From the NCBI GenBank assembly GCA_947480015.1, contig CANKBS010000017.1, forward strand, positions 19,606 through 83,605: DNA of 64,000 nt. Reading direction: 5' to 3'. Below are positions 18,002 to 26,815 of this stretch, in pieces. The stretch's first letter is position 1; each line of letters opens with the position of its first letter. The position numbers were made by a program, and so were the translations under genes. This stretch comes from Sphingobacteriaceae bacterium (lineage in GTDB: Bacteria; Bacteroidota; Bacteroidia; B-17B0; Aurantibacillaceae). The notes beneath the pieces were generated by a model. That model ran no database searches and was not told where the DNA came from. It saw only the letters and a list, made by a program, of their open reading frames with translations.

Positions 18002-19228
18002 ATGGAAATGTCGTTAAAACAAAAATTATTTTATTTCTTTCCTGTACTTTTTTGTTTTTGTTTGCCGTTCGGATCCCTGACTCTATCTGTAATCATTGCC
18101 TTTTGGACCATTGCTTCCTTTTTTAATCTTGATAAAACACAATTAAAAAACGGCTTCCTGAATAAAAATGCCTGGTTACTACTTTTGTTTTACCTGAGCA
18201 CTATTTTGAGCGCCATTTTTTCTAAAAATAAAACCGAAGCATTTTCAGCCATGGAAGTGAAAATGAGTTTTTTCTTTTTTCCGTATTTAATGTTTTGTTT
18301 TAAATGGCCAATCGATATTCTCAGGCGTTGTGTGATATCTTTCGTGTCGGGTTGTTTTTTCGCTTGTCTTTACCTTATTGGCCGTGCCTTTGTGTTTTCG
18401 ATGAATGGCCAGCCGGAGTATTTTTTTTATACACTTTTTTCAGATTTGATACATGCGTCTTATTTTGCGATGTATCTAATTTTGGCCATCGTTTTTGTGG
18501 TTATGTTTTATCACGATTGGTTTAAAAGTCAAAGAAGTGTCATCTATAGTTCTTATTTTTTTGTTTCCGTATTTGTAACAAGTATATTTTTATGTTCTTC
18601 TAAATTAGGCTTGATCAGCTTTTTTATCACCATGCCCATTCTGGTTGCTTATCGGTGGCGACATCTTCTCACTACCACACGTAGTATCCTCCTTCTGGTG
18701 GCATTAGTCATGGTGGTTTTCATTTCAGCCAAGGTATTTCCCGGTACATTTGCGCGTATGAATTCACTTTCCAATGTATCACTAGGGAATCTTGATAAAA
18801 CATCGTCTGAAAGCACCACGGTGAGGGTGTTAATATGGGAACAATCAGTCAACATCATACGTTCTAATTTTATACTCGGAACCGGAGTAGGGGACGCCAA
18901 CGACACATTATATGAGTCGTATCGTGAGAATGGCTTAACAGGCGCTTATACCCACCATTTTAATGCACATAACCAGTTTTTTCAAAGTTTTATAGGATTG
19001 GGAATTATTGGTTTTTTGCTGCTTCTGATGTTAACGATTGGACAAGTCATAAAGGGCCTGGTAAAAAGAAACTTTTTATTATTTCTTTTCTCTTTAATCA
19101 TTGTTTTGAACTTTTTCGTTGAAAGCATGCTACAGACTTCTGCCGGCGTTTTGTTTTTTGCCTTCTTTTATTGTTTTTTTAATTTAATCAGCGAGACAGA
19201 ACTCAGAGGTCAACCAGCACAGGAATAA
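18002..19228 (+). CDS. O-antigen ligase/polymerase family membrane protein
   Basis: A 408-residue polytopic inner-membrane protein with about ten hydrophobic segments. The conserved part is the large periplasmic region near residues 290-325: NFILGTGVGDANDTL followed by THHFNAHNQFFQSFIGLG, the pattern of Wzy_C/WaaL-like proteins that join or polymerise lipid-linked glycans. It follows a GT4 glycosyltransferase (66-bp gap) and precedes an M23 peptidase (10-bp gap). Ligase and polymerase functions cannot be separated from sequence. Confidence 0.88.
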   Translation: MEMSLKQKLFYFFPVLFCFCLPFGSLTLSVIIAFWTIASFFNLDKTQLKNGFLNKNAWLLLLFYLSTILSAIFSKNKTEAFSAMEVKMSFFFFPYLMFCFKWPIDILRRCVISFVSGCFFACLYLIGRAFVFSMNGQPEYFFYTLFSDLIHASYFAMYLILAIVFVVMFYHDWFKSQRSVIYSSYFFVSVFVTSIFLCSSKLGLISFFITMPILVAYRWRHLLTTTRSILLLVALVMVVFISAKVFPGTFARMNSLSNVSLGNLDKTSSESTTVRVLIWEQSVNIIRSNFILGTGVGDANDTLYESYRENGLTGAYTHHFNAHNQFFQSFIGLGIIGFLLLLMLTIGQVIKGLVKRNFLLFLFSLIIVLNFFVESMLQTSAGVLFFAFFYCFFNLISETELRGQPAQE

Positions 19229-19238
19229 CACTTCTGAC

Positions 19239-20942
19239 ATGTTTTTATTTATGCAAAACAGATTAGTTAGTTACTCACATAGTGTTGTAATTGCAGTAAA
19301 GGCTTTTTGTTTGCTTTTATTAAGTTCTCAATGCTTTGCACAAAATTATCACAATTATATCTGGCCCATCGATTCGCCTTTTTCGGTGACGGGTAATTAT
19401 GGTGAACTCCGACCCAATCATTTTCATGCCGGTATTGATTTTTCAACCCATGGTGTAATTAATTTACCCATTTATGCCGTGGAAGAGGGCTATGTGTCGC
19501 GCATTAGAGTGAGTACGACGGGTTACGGTAAATCAATTTACATCACACATCCCGATGGTAAAGTGAGCTTATACGCGCATTTAAATGTATTCAGTTTAAA
19601 GATTGCTAGCATCGCAAAAAAACAACAATACAACATTCAGAATTACGAATTTGATTTACTGCTGAAACCAAAAACTGTGTTTGTGATAAAAAACGAAATC
19701 ATCGCTTTATCAGGCAATACAGGCAGTTCAACGGGGCCACATCTGCATTTCGAGATTCGCGATGAACTCAGTGAAACCCCACTCAATCCTTTTTTGTTTT
19801 ATAAACTAACAGATAATAGCCCCCCTGAACTTTGGCATTTGGGTTTTTATGACCTGTCTGACACCTGCGACCCGAGATGGATGAACGGCGTTAAGGTTAC
19901 ACGCAATCACAACGATAGTTTGGTTTTAGCGGATGATCATTTGGTTCTCGAATATTCCATTGTTGGACTTTCATTTGCTGGTTTCGATCGTTTATTTCCA
20001 CTTGGAAATCCAAATAATATTTATTCGGCCGAACTGTATCTTGATGATCAACTTATTTATTCCCATACTTTGGATCACATTGATTTTGCCGATGGGCGCT
20101 ATTGTAACGAATTTAGCGAAGCGATTGGGAAACATAAATATCAGAAATGTTTTTTGCCGGAGATGACGCCACCCGAAATGTATCATAATTGTATAAATAA
20201 AGGGCGACTCATATTAAATGATTCCGTTTATAAAAAACTTCGTTTAAAAGTGCAGGACGAGTTTGGTAACAGTTCATCACTGCAATGCTATGTGAAAGCA
20301 CGCAAAATAAATGGATACAGAGGTTCCGCGATCAAAAGTGATTTATTTGTGAAGTCTCACGAGAATTTTGATTTGGCAAAAGATAATGTACAAATACACA
20401 TACCTGCTAATACCTTATATTATTCAACCCCCATTATTATCGAGAATACCATTGCCAGCAGTGGCAAATTAATTATTTTGCCCCGAGAAGCCAACCTGCG
20501 CTCGCCTTATACATTGGGATTGGCGGTGCCTGAAAGATACAGAGCGCATGCAGAACAACTGGTTTTAAGGAGCGGTAAAAGTGTGTTTACTCCGGTGCTT
20601 AGAAATGATTCACTCTTTTATTCCTTAAAGAATTTCGATTGGTATCATCTTGAACTCGACACCCTGCCTCCACAAATAAAAACTGAGTATTCTTCCCGTA
20701 AATTAAAGGAGGTCTGGAAAATGGATTCCTTTTCCTTTCATATTACCGATCATTTAAGCGGCGTAGGAAGATACAATGTGTGGCTCAATAATATCTGGGT
20801 ACTTGCAGAGTATGATACAAAAACCGATTTACTGACTTATTACTTCGACGAGGAAACGCCCATTGGTTTGTTACAGTATAGAGTGGAAGTGATTGACAGG
20901 GTTGGCAATAAAAAGTACTTCGATTATTTATTAAAAAAGTAA
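19239..20942 (+). CDS. Exported M23 family metallopeptidase
   Basis: A 567-residue peptidoglycan-endopeptidase-like protein. A signal peptide is present (hydrophobic AFCLLLLSS, cleavage after FAQ near residue 35). The LytM/M23 domain shows both zinc motifs: HFHAGIDF, with His63 and Asp67, and GPHLHFEIRD near residues 166-175. Between them lies a longer insert than in minimal LytM domains (about 30 residues, with NIQNYEFDLLLKPK). The C-terminal 370 residues are beta-rich and of unknown role. Catalytic residues look intact, so hydrolase activity is plausible. The stop codon touches that of the convergent WbqC gene. Confidence 0.92.
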   Translation: MFLFMQNRLVSYSHSVVIAVKAFCLLLLSSQCFAQNYHNYIWPIDSPFSVTGNYGELRPNHFHAGIDFSTHGVINLPIYAVEEGYVSRIRVSTTGYGKSIYITHPDGKVSLYAHLNVFSLKIASIAKKQQYNIQNYEFDLLLKPKTVFVIKNEIIALSGNTGSSTGPHLHFEIRDELSETPLNPFLFYKLTDNSPPELWHLGFYDLSDTCDPRWMNGVKVTRNHNDSLVLADDHLVLEYSIVGLSFAGFDRLFPLGNPNNIYSAELYLDDQLIYSHTLDHIDFADGRYCNEFSEAIGKHKYQKCFLPEMTPPEMYHNCINKGRLILNDSVYKKLRLKVQDEFGNSSSLQCYVKARKINGYRGSAIKSDLFVKSHENFDLAKDNVQIHIPANTLYYSTPIIIENTIASSGKLIILPREANLRSPYTLGLAVPERYRAHAEQLVLRSGKSVFTPVLRNDSLFYSLKNFDWYHLELDTLPPQIKTEYSSRKLKEVWKMDSFSFHITDHLSGVGRYNVWLNNIWVLAEYDTKTDLLTYYFDEETPIGLLQYRVEVIDRVGNKKYFDYLLKK

Positions 20943-21566
20943 TTATTTTTTTAAATAAGGAATCGATTCTAAACCCCGGTTAAAGATCAAATCAAGAATA
21001 CTAAGATTCGGAATAAAATTAAATTTAGCTTCAAAGGTCTGGTAATAGTTTTTTTGAAGCTTATCCGACACCTCCGTATCATTTTTGAAACTTAGTTTCG
21101 GATGAATCAATTCTCTCAGATCACTAAAATTTTCCGGTGTTTTTTGATAGGAATTGGTAAACGTGATTTCTTTTTTGAGTTTTAAAATTTTTAAAACGCA
21201 TTGGATCTGTTCTAATTCGTAATGCACTAACAGTTCGTATTTATTGGTGTAAAATTTGCCGATCTCCGATTCAAAATAGTCGAAGTAAGGCGAATTGCTG
21301 TAAGCGCTTTCAATGGCCCGCCAGTGTTTTTGTGGCCAGTTTTCGGCATAACTTATTTGAATGTCTTTGCTTAGTTCTTTGGCAGCCTGTTTTACAACAG
21401 GAATCGACAGGTCAAGCACGCCATTCGCAGTTAAAATTTGAGTGCGATTTCTGAAACTTTGTTTTTGATAATTTTCATACTGCTCAATTTGTACCGATTC
21501 GGAATTAAGCAAGTAATAGAAAAAATGTAAATTAGGCCAGTATGCCGTGCTTAAAAGTACTTTCAT
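20943..21566 (-). CDS. WbqC-like family protein
   Basis: A 207-residue protein of the WbqC family, recognised from the N-terminus (LSTAYWPNLHFFYYLLNS), QKQSFRNRTQIL and LSIPVVK. Family members are found in O-antigen and surface-polysaccharide loci in many bacteria, but in Bacteroidota the gene is often next to lepB, as here. The biochemical role is not established. It overlaps the end of the upstream signal-peptidase-like gene by 4 bp and abuts the M23 gene tail to tail, with no intergenic base. Confidence 0.88.
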   Translation of the reverse strand: MKVLLSTAYWPNLHFFYYLLNSESVQIEQYENYQKQSFRNRTQILTANGVLDLSIPVVKQAAKELSKDIQISYAENWPQKHWRAIESAYSNSPYFDYFESEIGKFYTNKYELLVHYELEQIQCVLKILKLKKEITFTNSYQKTPENFSDLRELIHPKLSFKNDTEVSDKLQKNYYQTFEAKFNFIPNLSILDLIFNRGLESIPYLKK

Positions 21567-22405
21567 TTGGCATGCTTTAATACGGCAATTACTTTCCCTT
21601 TAATTTTATCTTCCGGTAAAAAACCCCATACCCGTGAGTCGTTAGCATTATCACGGTTATCGGCCAATACAAAATAATAGTTTTTCTTTACAAGGTAGGT
21701 GCTAGTGAGCGAACCGTTAATGAAAATACTGTCGTGTTTTACGTCCAGATTATTTTTTTCATATTCCTTAATTAACATGCTGTAGATAGCTAAATTAATG
21801 GTATCAAGTTGAAGGGTATCGTTTTTTTTAGGGAGATACATTTTACCATACTGATCTAAATTCCAGGCATAACATTTGGAGCCCGGAAAACAGAGCTGAT
21901 CAAAATTATTCACTTTTTCTTTTTTTAATTCAACTGATTTAATCAGCGAATCTTTTTTTAAAGCCTCGGCTTCTACATTGGTTAAAGAAAAACTATAGTC
22001 AAACTCATCGGAGATTTCGCCGCCTTCGGTAATATGATATCTGAGTTTAAATAAACTGTCGAGTTTAACTTTATGTGTTTTTACAAAATAGTTATGCTTG
22101 ATGCTTTGAGGAGGATGTAAACCAAATCCATTTAAAAACACTTGTTTGTCTTGTAATTGCACCGAGTCGCCGGGTAAGCCGTAAATACGTTGAACCAGAT
22201 AAGTTTTTATGCCAGAACTATCGGGTACCGGAAATTCAAAACACACAACGTCTTCGGTATGGTAGGCATTAAATGCTTTTTTTACCAACACCGCGTCACC
22301 CAAACTGTAAGTGGCTTCCATGTCGTGACTGTTAATACGCATCACATCTAAAACAAGTAATTTAATCAGTATAAAAAGGGCCAGGGCAGTTACTGCACTA
22401 AACAA
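21563..22405 (-). CDS. Signal peptidase I (S26) homologue lacking catalytic Ser and Lys
   Basis: A 280-residue membrane-anchored protein with the LepB fold: one N-terminal transmembrane helix (residues 3-20), the box-B region NSHDMEATYSLGD, VQRIYGLPGDSV, and the C-terminal DNRDNANDSRVWGFLPED. In active enzymes the residue before the Met of box B is the nucleophile Ser and the one before the Arg of box D is the general-base Lys. Here they are Asp28 and Gln72, so classical cleavage activity is not expected. The neighbouring LepB keeps both residues. The annotated start is TTG at 22405; the frame stays open upstream to an ATA overlapping the lepB stop, so the N-terminus may be about 10 residues longer. 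It could be a regulatory or chaperone-like paralogue. Confidence 0.85.
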   Translation of the reverse strand: MFSAVTALALFILIKLLVLDVMRINSHDMEATYSLGDAVLVKKAFNAYHTEDVVCFEFPVPDSSGIKTYLVQRIYGLPGDSVQLQDKQVFLNGFGLHPPQSIKHNYFVKTHKVKLDSLFKLRYHITEGGEISDEFDYSFSLTNVEAEALKKDSLIKSVELKKEKVNNFDQLCFPGSKCYAWNLDQYGKMYLPKKNDTLQLDTINLAIYSMLIKEYEKNNLDVKHDSIFINGSLTSTYLVKKNYYFVLADNRDNANDSRVWGFLPEDKIKGKVIAVLKHAK

Positions 22406-22440
22406 CCAATTGGTGCTTCTTAGGTAATTAAGTATGTGGT

Positions 22441-24306
22441 TTATTTTGCCGATGCTTTTTCTAATTTCAATTTACGGCGATGGTTCCATTTGTTGAAACC
22501 CCAAATGCCTAAAATGACAGCTAGGAAAGGAGTTTTAACCGAGTGAAGTGTTCCGTCTTCCACATAACAGAGAAAACGACCCCAACGGAATTTACCTTCT
22601 TGTGCGTTTTTAAATAAAGAGCCTAAAACAGATTTTCCACTCACCGGATTGTTTTCAGAATACTTCATACTAAACCAAACAAAAAAGGGCGAACCAACAA
22701 TGTGATCATACGGAACTAATCCCCAACTTCTGCTATCGGCACTGTTGTGACGGTTATCACCCATCATAAAATAATAATCCTGTTTAAAGGTATAGCTGCT
22801 AATTGGTTTACCATCATATAAAACTTGTGCACCTTGTTTTGAAATTTGATGAATGCCATTGTCATAGGTGTTTAGTACTTTTTCATACAAACAAATGTTG
22901 TGTGTATCAAGAGGGATGGTCATGCCGGCCTTTGGTAACAAAAGCGGGCCAAAATTATCGTTGTTCCATGCATAAGCAGGATTATGCGGGAAATTTTTTG
23001 AATCGTATGAATTGGCCATATCCACGCGTTTAAACACGTGATAAACGTTTGGATCGTTTTTTACTTTTTCGGCGGTGGCTTCGGTCATATTTAAGCAATA
23101 AACCGTGGTATCTGAGGTATTAAAGGTGGTTTTGAAAAGTTTTACATCCACATTTTTTAAAGGGTAATAACCTTGATTAGCCCCGGTGATCGGTTCCAAA
23201 AAGATCATTTGTTTCCCATCAGAACTTCCGGCAGAGGCTCTCAGAGCTTCAGTAACGTAGATATCCAGATTATCCAGATAATCAATGGAAATAAAATTAG
23301 ATTTGGCTTTTACAAAATAATGGTGCTGTGCCATTTTAGGCATGGTTTGTTTCACATCATTGATAAAAATTTCACCGTTTACAATTTTTAATTTATCACC
23401 GGCAATGGCCACACAGCGTTTCACATAGTGATCGCGTTTATCTATGGGCCTGCCAACTATTTCGCCAAACTGCGCTTTATTGGTGTTCACATAATTCCAA
23501 ACCTTTTCGTAAATGGCATTTTTATTGACATTCGGATCTTTTGATTCGGCGATTTCACTTTCGGCAATGTCGCGTACAATTTGATAATAACTCGAGTTTT
23601 GATGTTTGAGCGCCACCGTATCACCATCAGGGTAATTAAAAACAACAATCTGATTATTTTTTACTTTGCCGAAACCCGGCAATCTGAAATAAGGTAATTT
23701 GATCCACTCCAAATATGATTTTCTACTTTCGCTGAAAGGAAGGGTGTGATGTGCAAATGGAAAAGAAAGCGGTGTTTGCGGGATCTTAGGACCATAAGCG
23801 AATTTATTCACAAATAAAAAGTCACCAACCATCAATGATTTTTCGAGTGAAGAAGTTGGAATCGTGAAGGCCTCAATAAAATAACCCCGAATGATAGAAG
23901 CTGCAATAACCGCAAAGATGATAGGATCGATCCAGTTTTTAATCAGTTTACTGGGTTCTATTTTAAATTTACTTAAGCCAACAAATTTAGCGGTATCATC
24001 AAACCCCAACTTAACAAAAAAGAGGTAAGGTAAAACAGATGCGAACAGAAGATCTTGATTGCTTGGTTTATTAAAAGCACGGGCCACATTAAAACCATAA
24101 ACGCCATACATTAAAATGTTTACACCCGGTACAATCATGATTAAGCACCACCACCAAGGCTTTTCGAGTATTTTGGCCAGAACATAAAAGTTATAAACCG
24201 GGATCCAAGCCTTCCAGCTTTCGGTTCCAGCTTTTGTAAATAATTTACTGAGTCCGAAAAAAGAAGCCAGTACTAAGAGTAAAAAAATATAATTTCCCAT
24301 AAACAT
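22441..24306 (-). CDS. lepB: Signal peptidase I with N-terminal DUF5684-like membrane domain
   Basis: A 621-residue enzyme that removes signal peptides from exported proteins at the periplasmic face. Residues 1-105 form a membrane domain with several helices (MGNYIFLLLVLASFFGL, WKAWIPVYNFYVLAKI) of DUF5684 type, fused in front of the S26 part. After a further helix (about 128-146) comes the catalytic Ser153 in FTIPTSSLEKSLMVGD and the base Lys296 in HYVKRCVAIAGDKL. The conserved MGDNRHNSADSRSWGLVP is near the C-terminus. The Ser-to-Lys distance of 143 residues is far longer than in E. coli LepB (about 56), owing to a large inserted segment. The last helix (AVILGIWGFNKW) is a possible membrane re-entry. 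Its stop is 35 bp from the S26 paralogue, so they are probably one operon with wbqC. Confidence 0.93.
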   Translation of the reverse strand: MFMGNYIFLLLVLASFFGLSKLFTKAGTESWKAWIPVYNFYVLAKILEKPWWWCLIMIVPGVNILMYGVYGFNVARAFNKPSNQDLLFASVLPYLFFVKLGFDDTAKFVGLSKFKIEPSKLIKNWIDPIIFAVIAASIIRGYFIEAFTIPTSSLEKSLMVGDFLFVNKFAYGPKIPQTPLSFPFAHHTLPFSESRKSYLEWIKLPYFRLPGFGKVKNNQIVVFNYPDGDTVALKHQNSSYYQIVRDIAESEIAESKDPNVNKNAIYEKVWNYVNTNKAQFGEIVGRPIDKRDHYVKRCVAIAGDKLKIVNGEIFINDVKQTMPKMAQHHYFVKAKSNFISIDYLDNLDIYVTEALRASAGSSDGKQMIFLEPITGANQGYYPLKNVDVKLFKTTFNTSDTTVYCLNMTEATAEKVKNDPNVYHVFKRVDMANSYDSKNFPHNPAYAWNNDNFGPLLLPKAGMTIPLDTHNICLYEKVLNTYDNGIHQISKQGAQVLYDGKPISSYTFKQDYYFMMGDNRHNSADSRSWGLVPYDHIVGSPFFVWFSMKYSENNPVSGKSVLGSLFKNAQEGKFRWGRFLCYVEDGTLHSVKTPFLAVILGIWGFNKWNHRRKLKLEKASAK

Positions 24307-24424
24307 CGAGTGTGAAGATATGTAATTTAAATAAATCGTAAACGCTTCAAGGTAAAAAGGAATTGTGTAAGCCTTGTTAATAATTGTTAGTCGTTGATTT
24401 GCGGCGCTTATCCTTGCTTTGAAC

Positions 24425-24449
24425 CACCCTTCGGCAGGCTCAGGGCAAG
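24425..24449 (+). repeat. REP-like palindromic element, copy 1
   Basis: The core CCCTTCGGCAGGCTCAGGG matches copy 2 (24586-24610) in opposite orientation with only small changes. Elements of the form CCCTTCGACnnGCTCAGGGT are dispersed in many bacterial genomes, Bacteroidota among them. Confidence 0.65.
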
Positions 24450-24508
24450 CATCTGAGCATATAAAAGCACATAATATGACATGTGAGTTTTTTCAAACTG
24501 TTTTGATC

Positions 24509-24716
24509 TTTAACCCCTTTGAACCATTTTAAACTCCTTTGAACCCTTGAACCTTTGAACCCTTGAACCTTTGAACCATTTACACGTCACCCTGAGCCAG
24601 TCGAAGGGTGAACTCCTTTGAACCTTTGAACTCTTGAACCTTTGAACCATTTGAACTTTTGAACCATCCTGAACTCCTTTGAACCTTTGAACTCTTTTGA
24701 ACCCTTTTAAACGCTT
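24509..24716 (+). repeat. Degenerate tandem TTTGAACC repeat
   Basis: The stretch between lepB and thrS contains many copies of a 7-8 nt unit (TTTGAACC, TTGAACCC, TTTGAACT), interrupted once by the REP-like element at 24586-24610. There is no coding potential. The whole 480-bp gap from 24307 to 24786 holds these repeats, two REP-like elements and a small hairpin, and nothing else that I can identify. Confidence 0.8.
24586..24610 (-). repeat. REP-like palindromic element, copy 2
   Basis: CACCCTGAGCCAGTCGAAGG is the inverted counterpart of the element at 24425-24449. The arms CACCCT and AGGGTG can also pair with each other to form a hairpin. It splits the TTTGAACC repeat array. Confidence 0.65.
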
Positions 24717-24755
24717 CTTTAAACAATTTTCCCTATATTTACTCTCGAAAATTAA

Positions 24756-24774
24756 ACCTGCGTTGTTTGCAGGT
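24756..24774 (+). promoter_or_regulatory. Hairpin in the thrS leader
   Basis: ACCTGC and GCAGGT form a perfect 6-bp stem around a 7-nt loop, ending 12 bp before the thrS ATG. There is no T run, so it is not a terminator. It could affect translation initiation of thrS; no T-box motif is visible. Confidence 0.35.
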
Positions 24775-24786
24775 CTGCTATAAAAT

Positions 24787-26736
24787 ATGATAAAAATTAC
24801 GTTACCCGATGGTTCTGTTCGTGAGTATGAAAAAGGAACGTCATCACTGCAAATCGCTCAAAGCATTAGCGAAGGCTTAGCAAGAAATGTTCTAGCCGCA
24901 AAAGTCAATAACGAAGTGTGGGACGCCGGAAGGCCCATAAACGCTGACTCTTCAATTAACCTCTTAACGTGGAACGATACCCTTGGCAAAGAAACCATGT
25001 GGCACTCCTCTGCGCATTTAATGGCCGAAGCTCTTGAAGCTTTGTATCCGGGAGTGAAATTCTGGGTTGGACCACCATTAGAAAACGGATTTTATTACGA
25101 TGTTGATTTAAATGGTCAAGTGCTCACCCCGGCCGATTTTGAAAAGATCGAGCAAAAAATGCTGGAATTAGCCCGACAAAATAATACCTATATCCGTAAA
25201 GAGATTTCAAAAGCTGACGCCATCACTTATTTTAAAGATAAGGATGATGTGTATAAATTAGATCTCTTAGAACGCCTTGAAGATGGCACTATCACGCTTT
25301 ACACACAGGGTAATTTTACTGATCTCTGTCGTGGTCCGCATATACCAAATACCGGATTTATTAAAGCTGCAAAAATTTTAAACATTGCCGGTGCTTATTG
25401 GAAAGGCGATGAAAAAAATAAAATGCTTACCCGTATTTATGGCATTACTTTTCCTAAAGACAAGGAATTAAAAGAATACCTGGTGATGTTGGAGGAAGCG
25501 AAAAAACGCGACCACCGTAAGCTTGGCAAGGAATTGGAATTATTCACCTTCTCCGAAAAAGTTGGTTTGGGTTTACCCTTATGGTTACCAAAAGGTGCCA
25601 TGTTGCGCGAACGTTTAATTCAGTTTATGCAAAAAGCACAAACCAAAGCAGGTTACCTGCCAGTGGTTACACCGCACATTGCATTGAAAGATCTTTATGT
25701 GTGTTCGGGACATTACGAAAAATACGGATCCGATTCTTTTCAACCCATTAAAACACCGCATGAAGGCGAAGAGTTTTTCCTTAAACCGATGAACTGTCCG
25801 CATCACTGCGAAATTTATAAATCTTCACCAAAATCTTACAAAGATTTACCGGTGCGTTATGCGGAGTTTGGCACTGTTTACCGTTACGAGCAAAAAGGTG
25901 AATTGCACGGTTTAACCCGTGTGCGTGGCTTTACACAGGATGATGCGCACTTATTTGTACGTCCCGATCAGGTGAAAGAAGAATTTTGCAAAGTGATTGA
26001 TTTGGTGATGTATGTTTTTAATGCCTTGGATTTTAAAGATTATACGGCGCAAATTTCGTTACGTGATCCTGAAAATAAAGAAAAATACATTGGCAGCGAT
26101 GAGAACTGGAAACTGGCCGAGCAAGCTATTATTGAGTCGTCAGCTGAAAAGGGATTGCGCACGGTAGTAGAATTGGGTGAAGCGGCTTTTTATGGCCCTA
26201 AACTCGATTTTATGGTGAAAGATGCCTTAGGCCGTAAGTGGCAACTAGGTACCATTCAGGTGGATTACAATTTACCTGAACGTTTTGAGTTGGAATACAC
26301 CGGTAGCGATAACCTCAAACACCGTCCGGTTATGATTCACCGTGCACCATTTGGAAGTTTAGAGCGTTTTATAGCAGTATTAATCGAGCATTGTGCCGGT
26401 AATTTCCCGCTTTGGTTAACGCCCGATCAAATTGCCATCTTACCTATTTCTGAAAAATATAACGATTACGCTCAAAATGTATTAAATTTATTGAGTAATT
26501 TTGATGTGCGCGGATTTGTGGATGATAGAAACGAGAAGATTGGTAAAAAGATTCGCGATAATGAGATCAAAAAAATTCCGTTCATGTTGGTAGTGGGAGA
26601 GAAAGAAGAAGCCGAGCAAACAGTTGCCGTTAGAGCACACGGAAAAGGTGATATAGGCTCATTTGCCATTGCCGATTTTGCAGCCTATTTAAACGAATTG
26701 ATCTTAAGTGATTTTAAACAAAAAGAAGCAAATTAA
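24787..26736 (+). CDS. thrS: Threonyl-tRNA synthetase
   Basis: A 649-residue class II synthetase that charges tRNA-Thr. Domains in order: TGS (1-62; [20 protein letters not shown]), the SAD editing domain (about 65-225; [13 protein letters not shown] with the HxxxH zinc/editing motif and [12 protein letters not shown]), the catalytic core (about 245-540; [28 protein letters not shown] and [13 protein letters not shown]) and the C-terminal anticodon-binding domain. The zinc-binding Cys of MNCPHH is present. It is followed by infC after 79 bp, the usual thrS-infC neighbourhood. Confidence 0.97.
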   Translation: MIKITLPDGSVREYEKGTSSLQIAQSISEGLARNVLAAKVNNEVWDAGRPINADSSINLLTWNDTLGKETMWHSSAHLMAEALEALYPGVKFWVGPPLENGFYYDVDLNGQVLTPADFEKIEQKMLELARQNNTYIRKEISKADAITYFKDKDDVYKLDLLERLEDGTITLYTQGNFTDLCRGPHIPNTGFIKAAKILNIAGAYWKGDEKNKMLTRIYGITFPKDKELKEYLVMLEEAKKRDHRKLGKELELFTFSEKVGLGLPLWLPKGAMLRERLIQFMQKAQTKAGYLPVVTPHIALKDLYVCSGHYEKYGSDSFQPIKTPHEGEEFFLKPMNCPHHCEIYKSSPKSYKDLPVRYAEFGTVYRYEQKGELHGLTRVRGFTQDDAHLFVRPDQVKEEFCKVIDLVMYVFNALDFKDYTAQISLRDPENKEKYIGSDENWKLAEQAIIESSAEKGLRTVVELGEAAFYGPKLDFMVKDALGRKWQLGTIQVDYNLPERFELEYTGSDNLKHRPVMIHRAPFGSLERFIAVLIEHCAGNFPLWLTPDQIAILPISEKYNDYAQNVLNLLSNFDVRGFVDDRNEKIGKKIRDNEIKKIPFMLVVGEKEEAEQTVAVRAHGKGDIGSFAIADFAAYLNELILSDFKQKEAN

Positions 26737-26803
26737 ATGATAGCATAAGTTACTGTTAACCCAATCTATCAAAGCATAAAACAAACAAAAGTATAATTAA
26801 AAA

Positions 26804-26810
26804 GCGGAGG
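26804..26810 (+). promoter_or_regulatory. Strong Shine-Dalgarno sequence of infC
   Basis: GCGGAGG is the only clear strong ribosome-binding site I noticed in the window; most genes here have none, as is usual in Bacteroidota. It lies 5 nt before the ATC codon at 26816 and identifies that codon as the infC start. Confidence 0.75.
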
Positions 26811-26815
26811 CTACC

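Noticed and set aside
24756..24774. T-box or terminator-attenuator in the thrS leader
   Set aside because: Only one 6-bp hairpin without a T run is seen, and no T-box sequence; regulation by attenuation is not supported.
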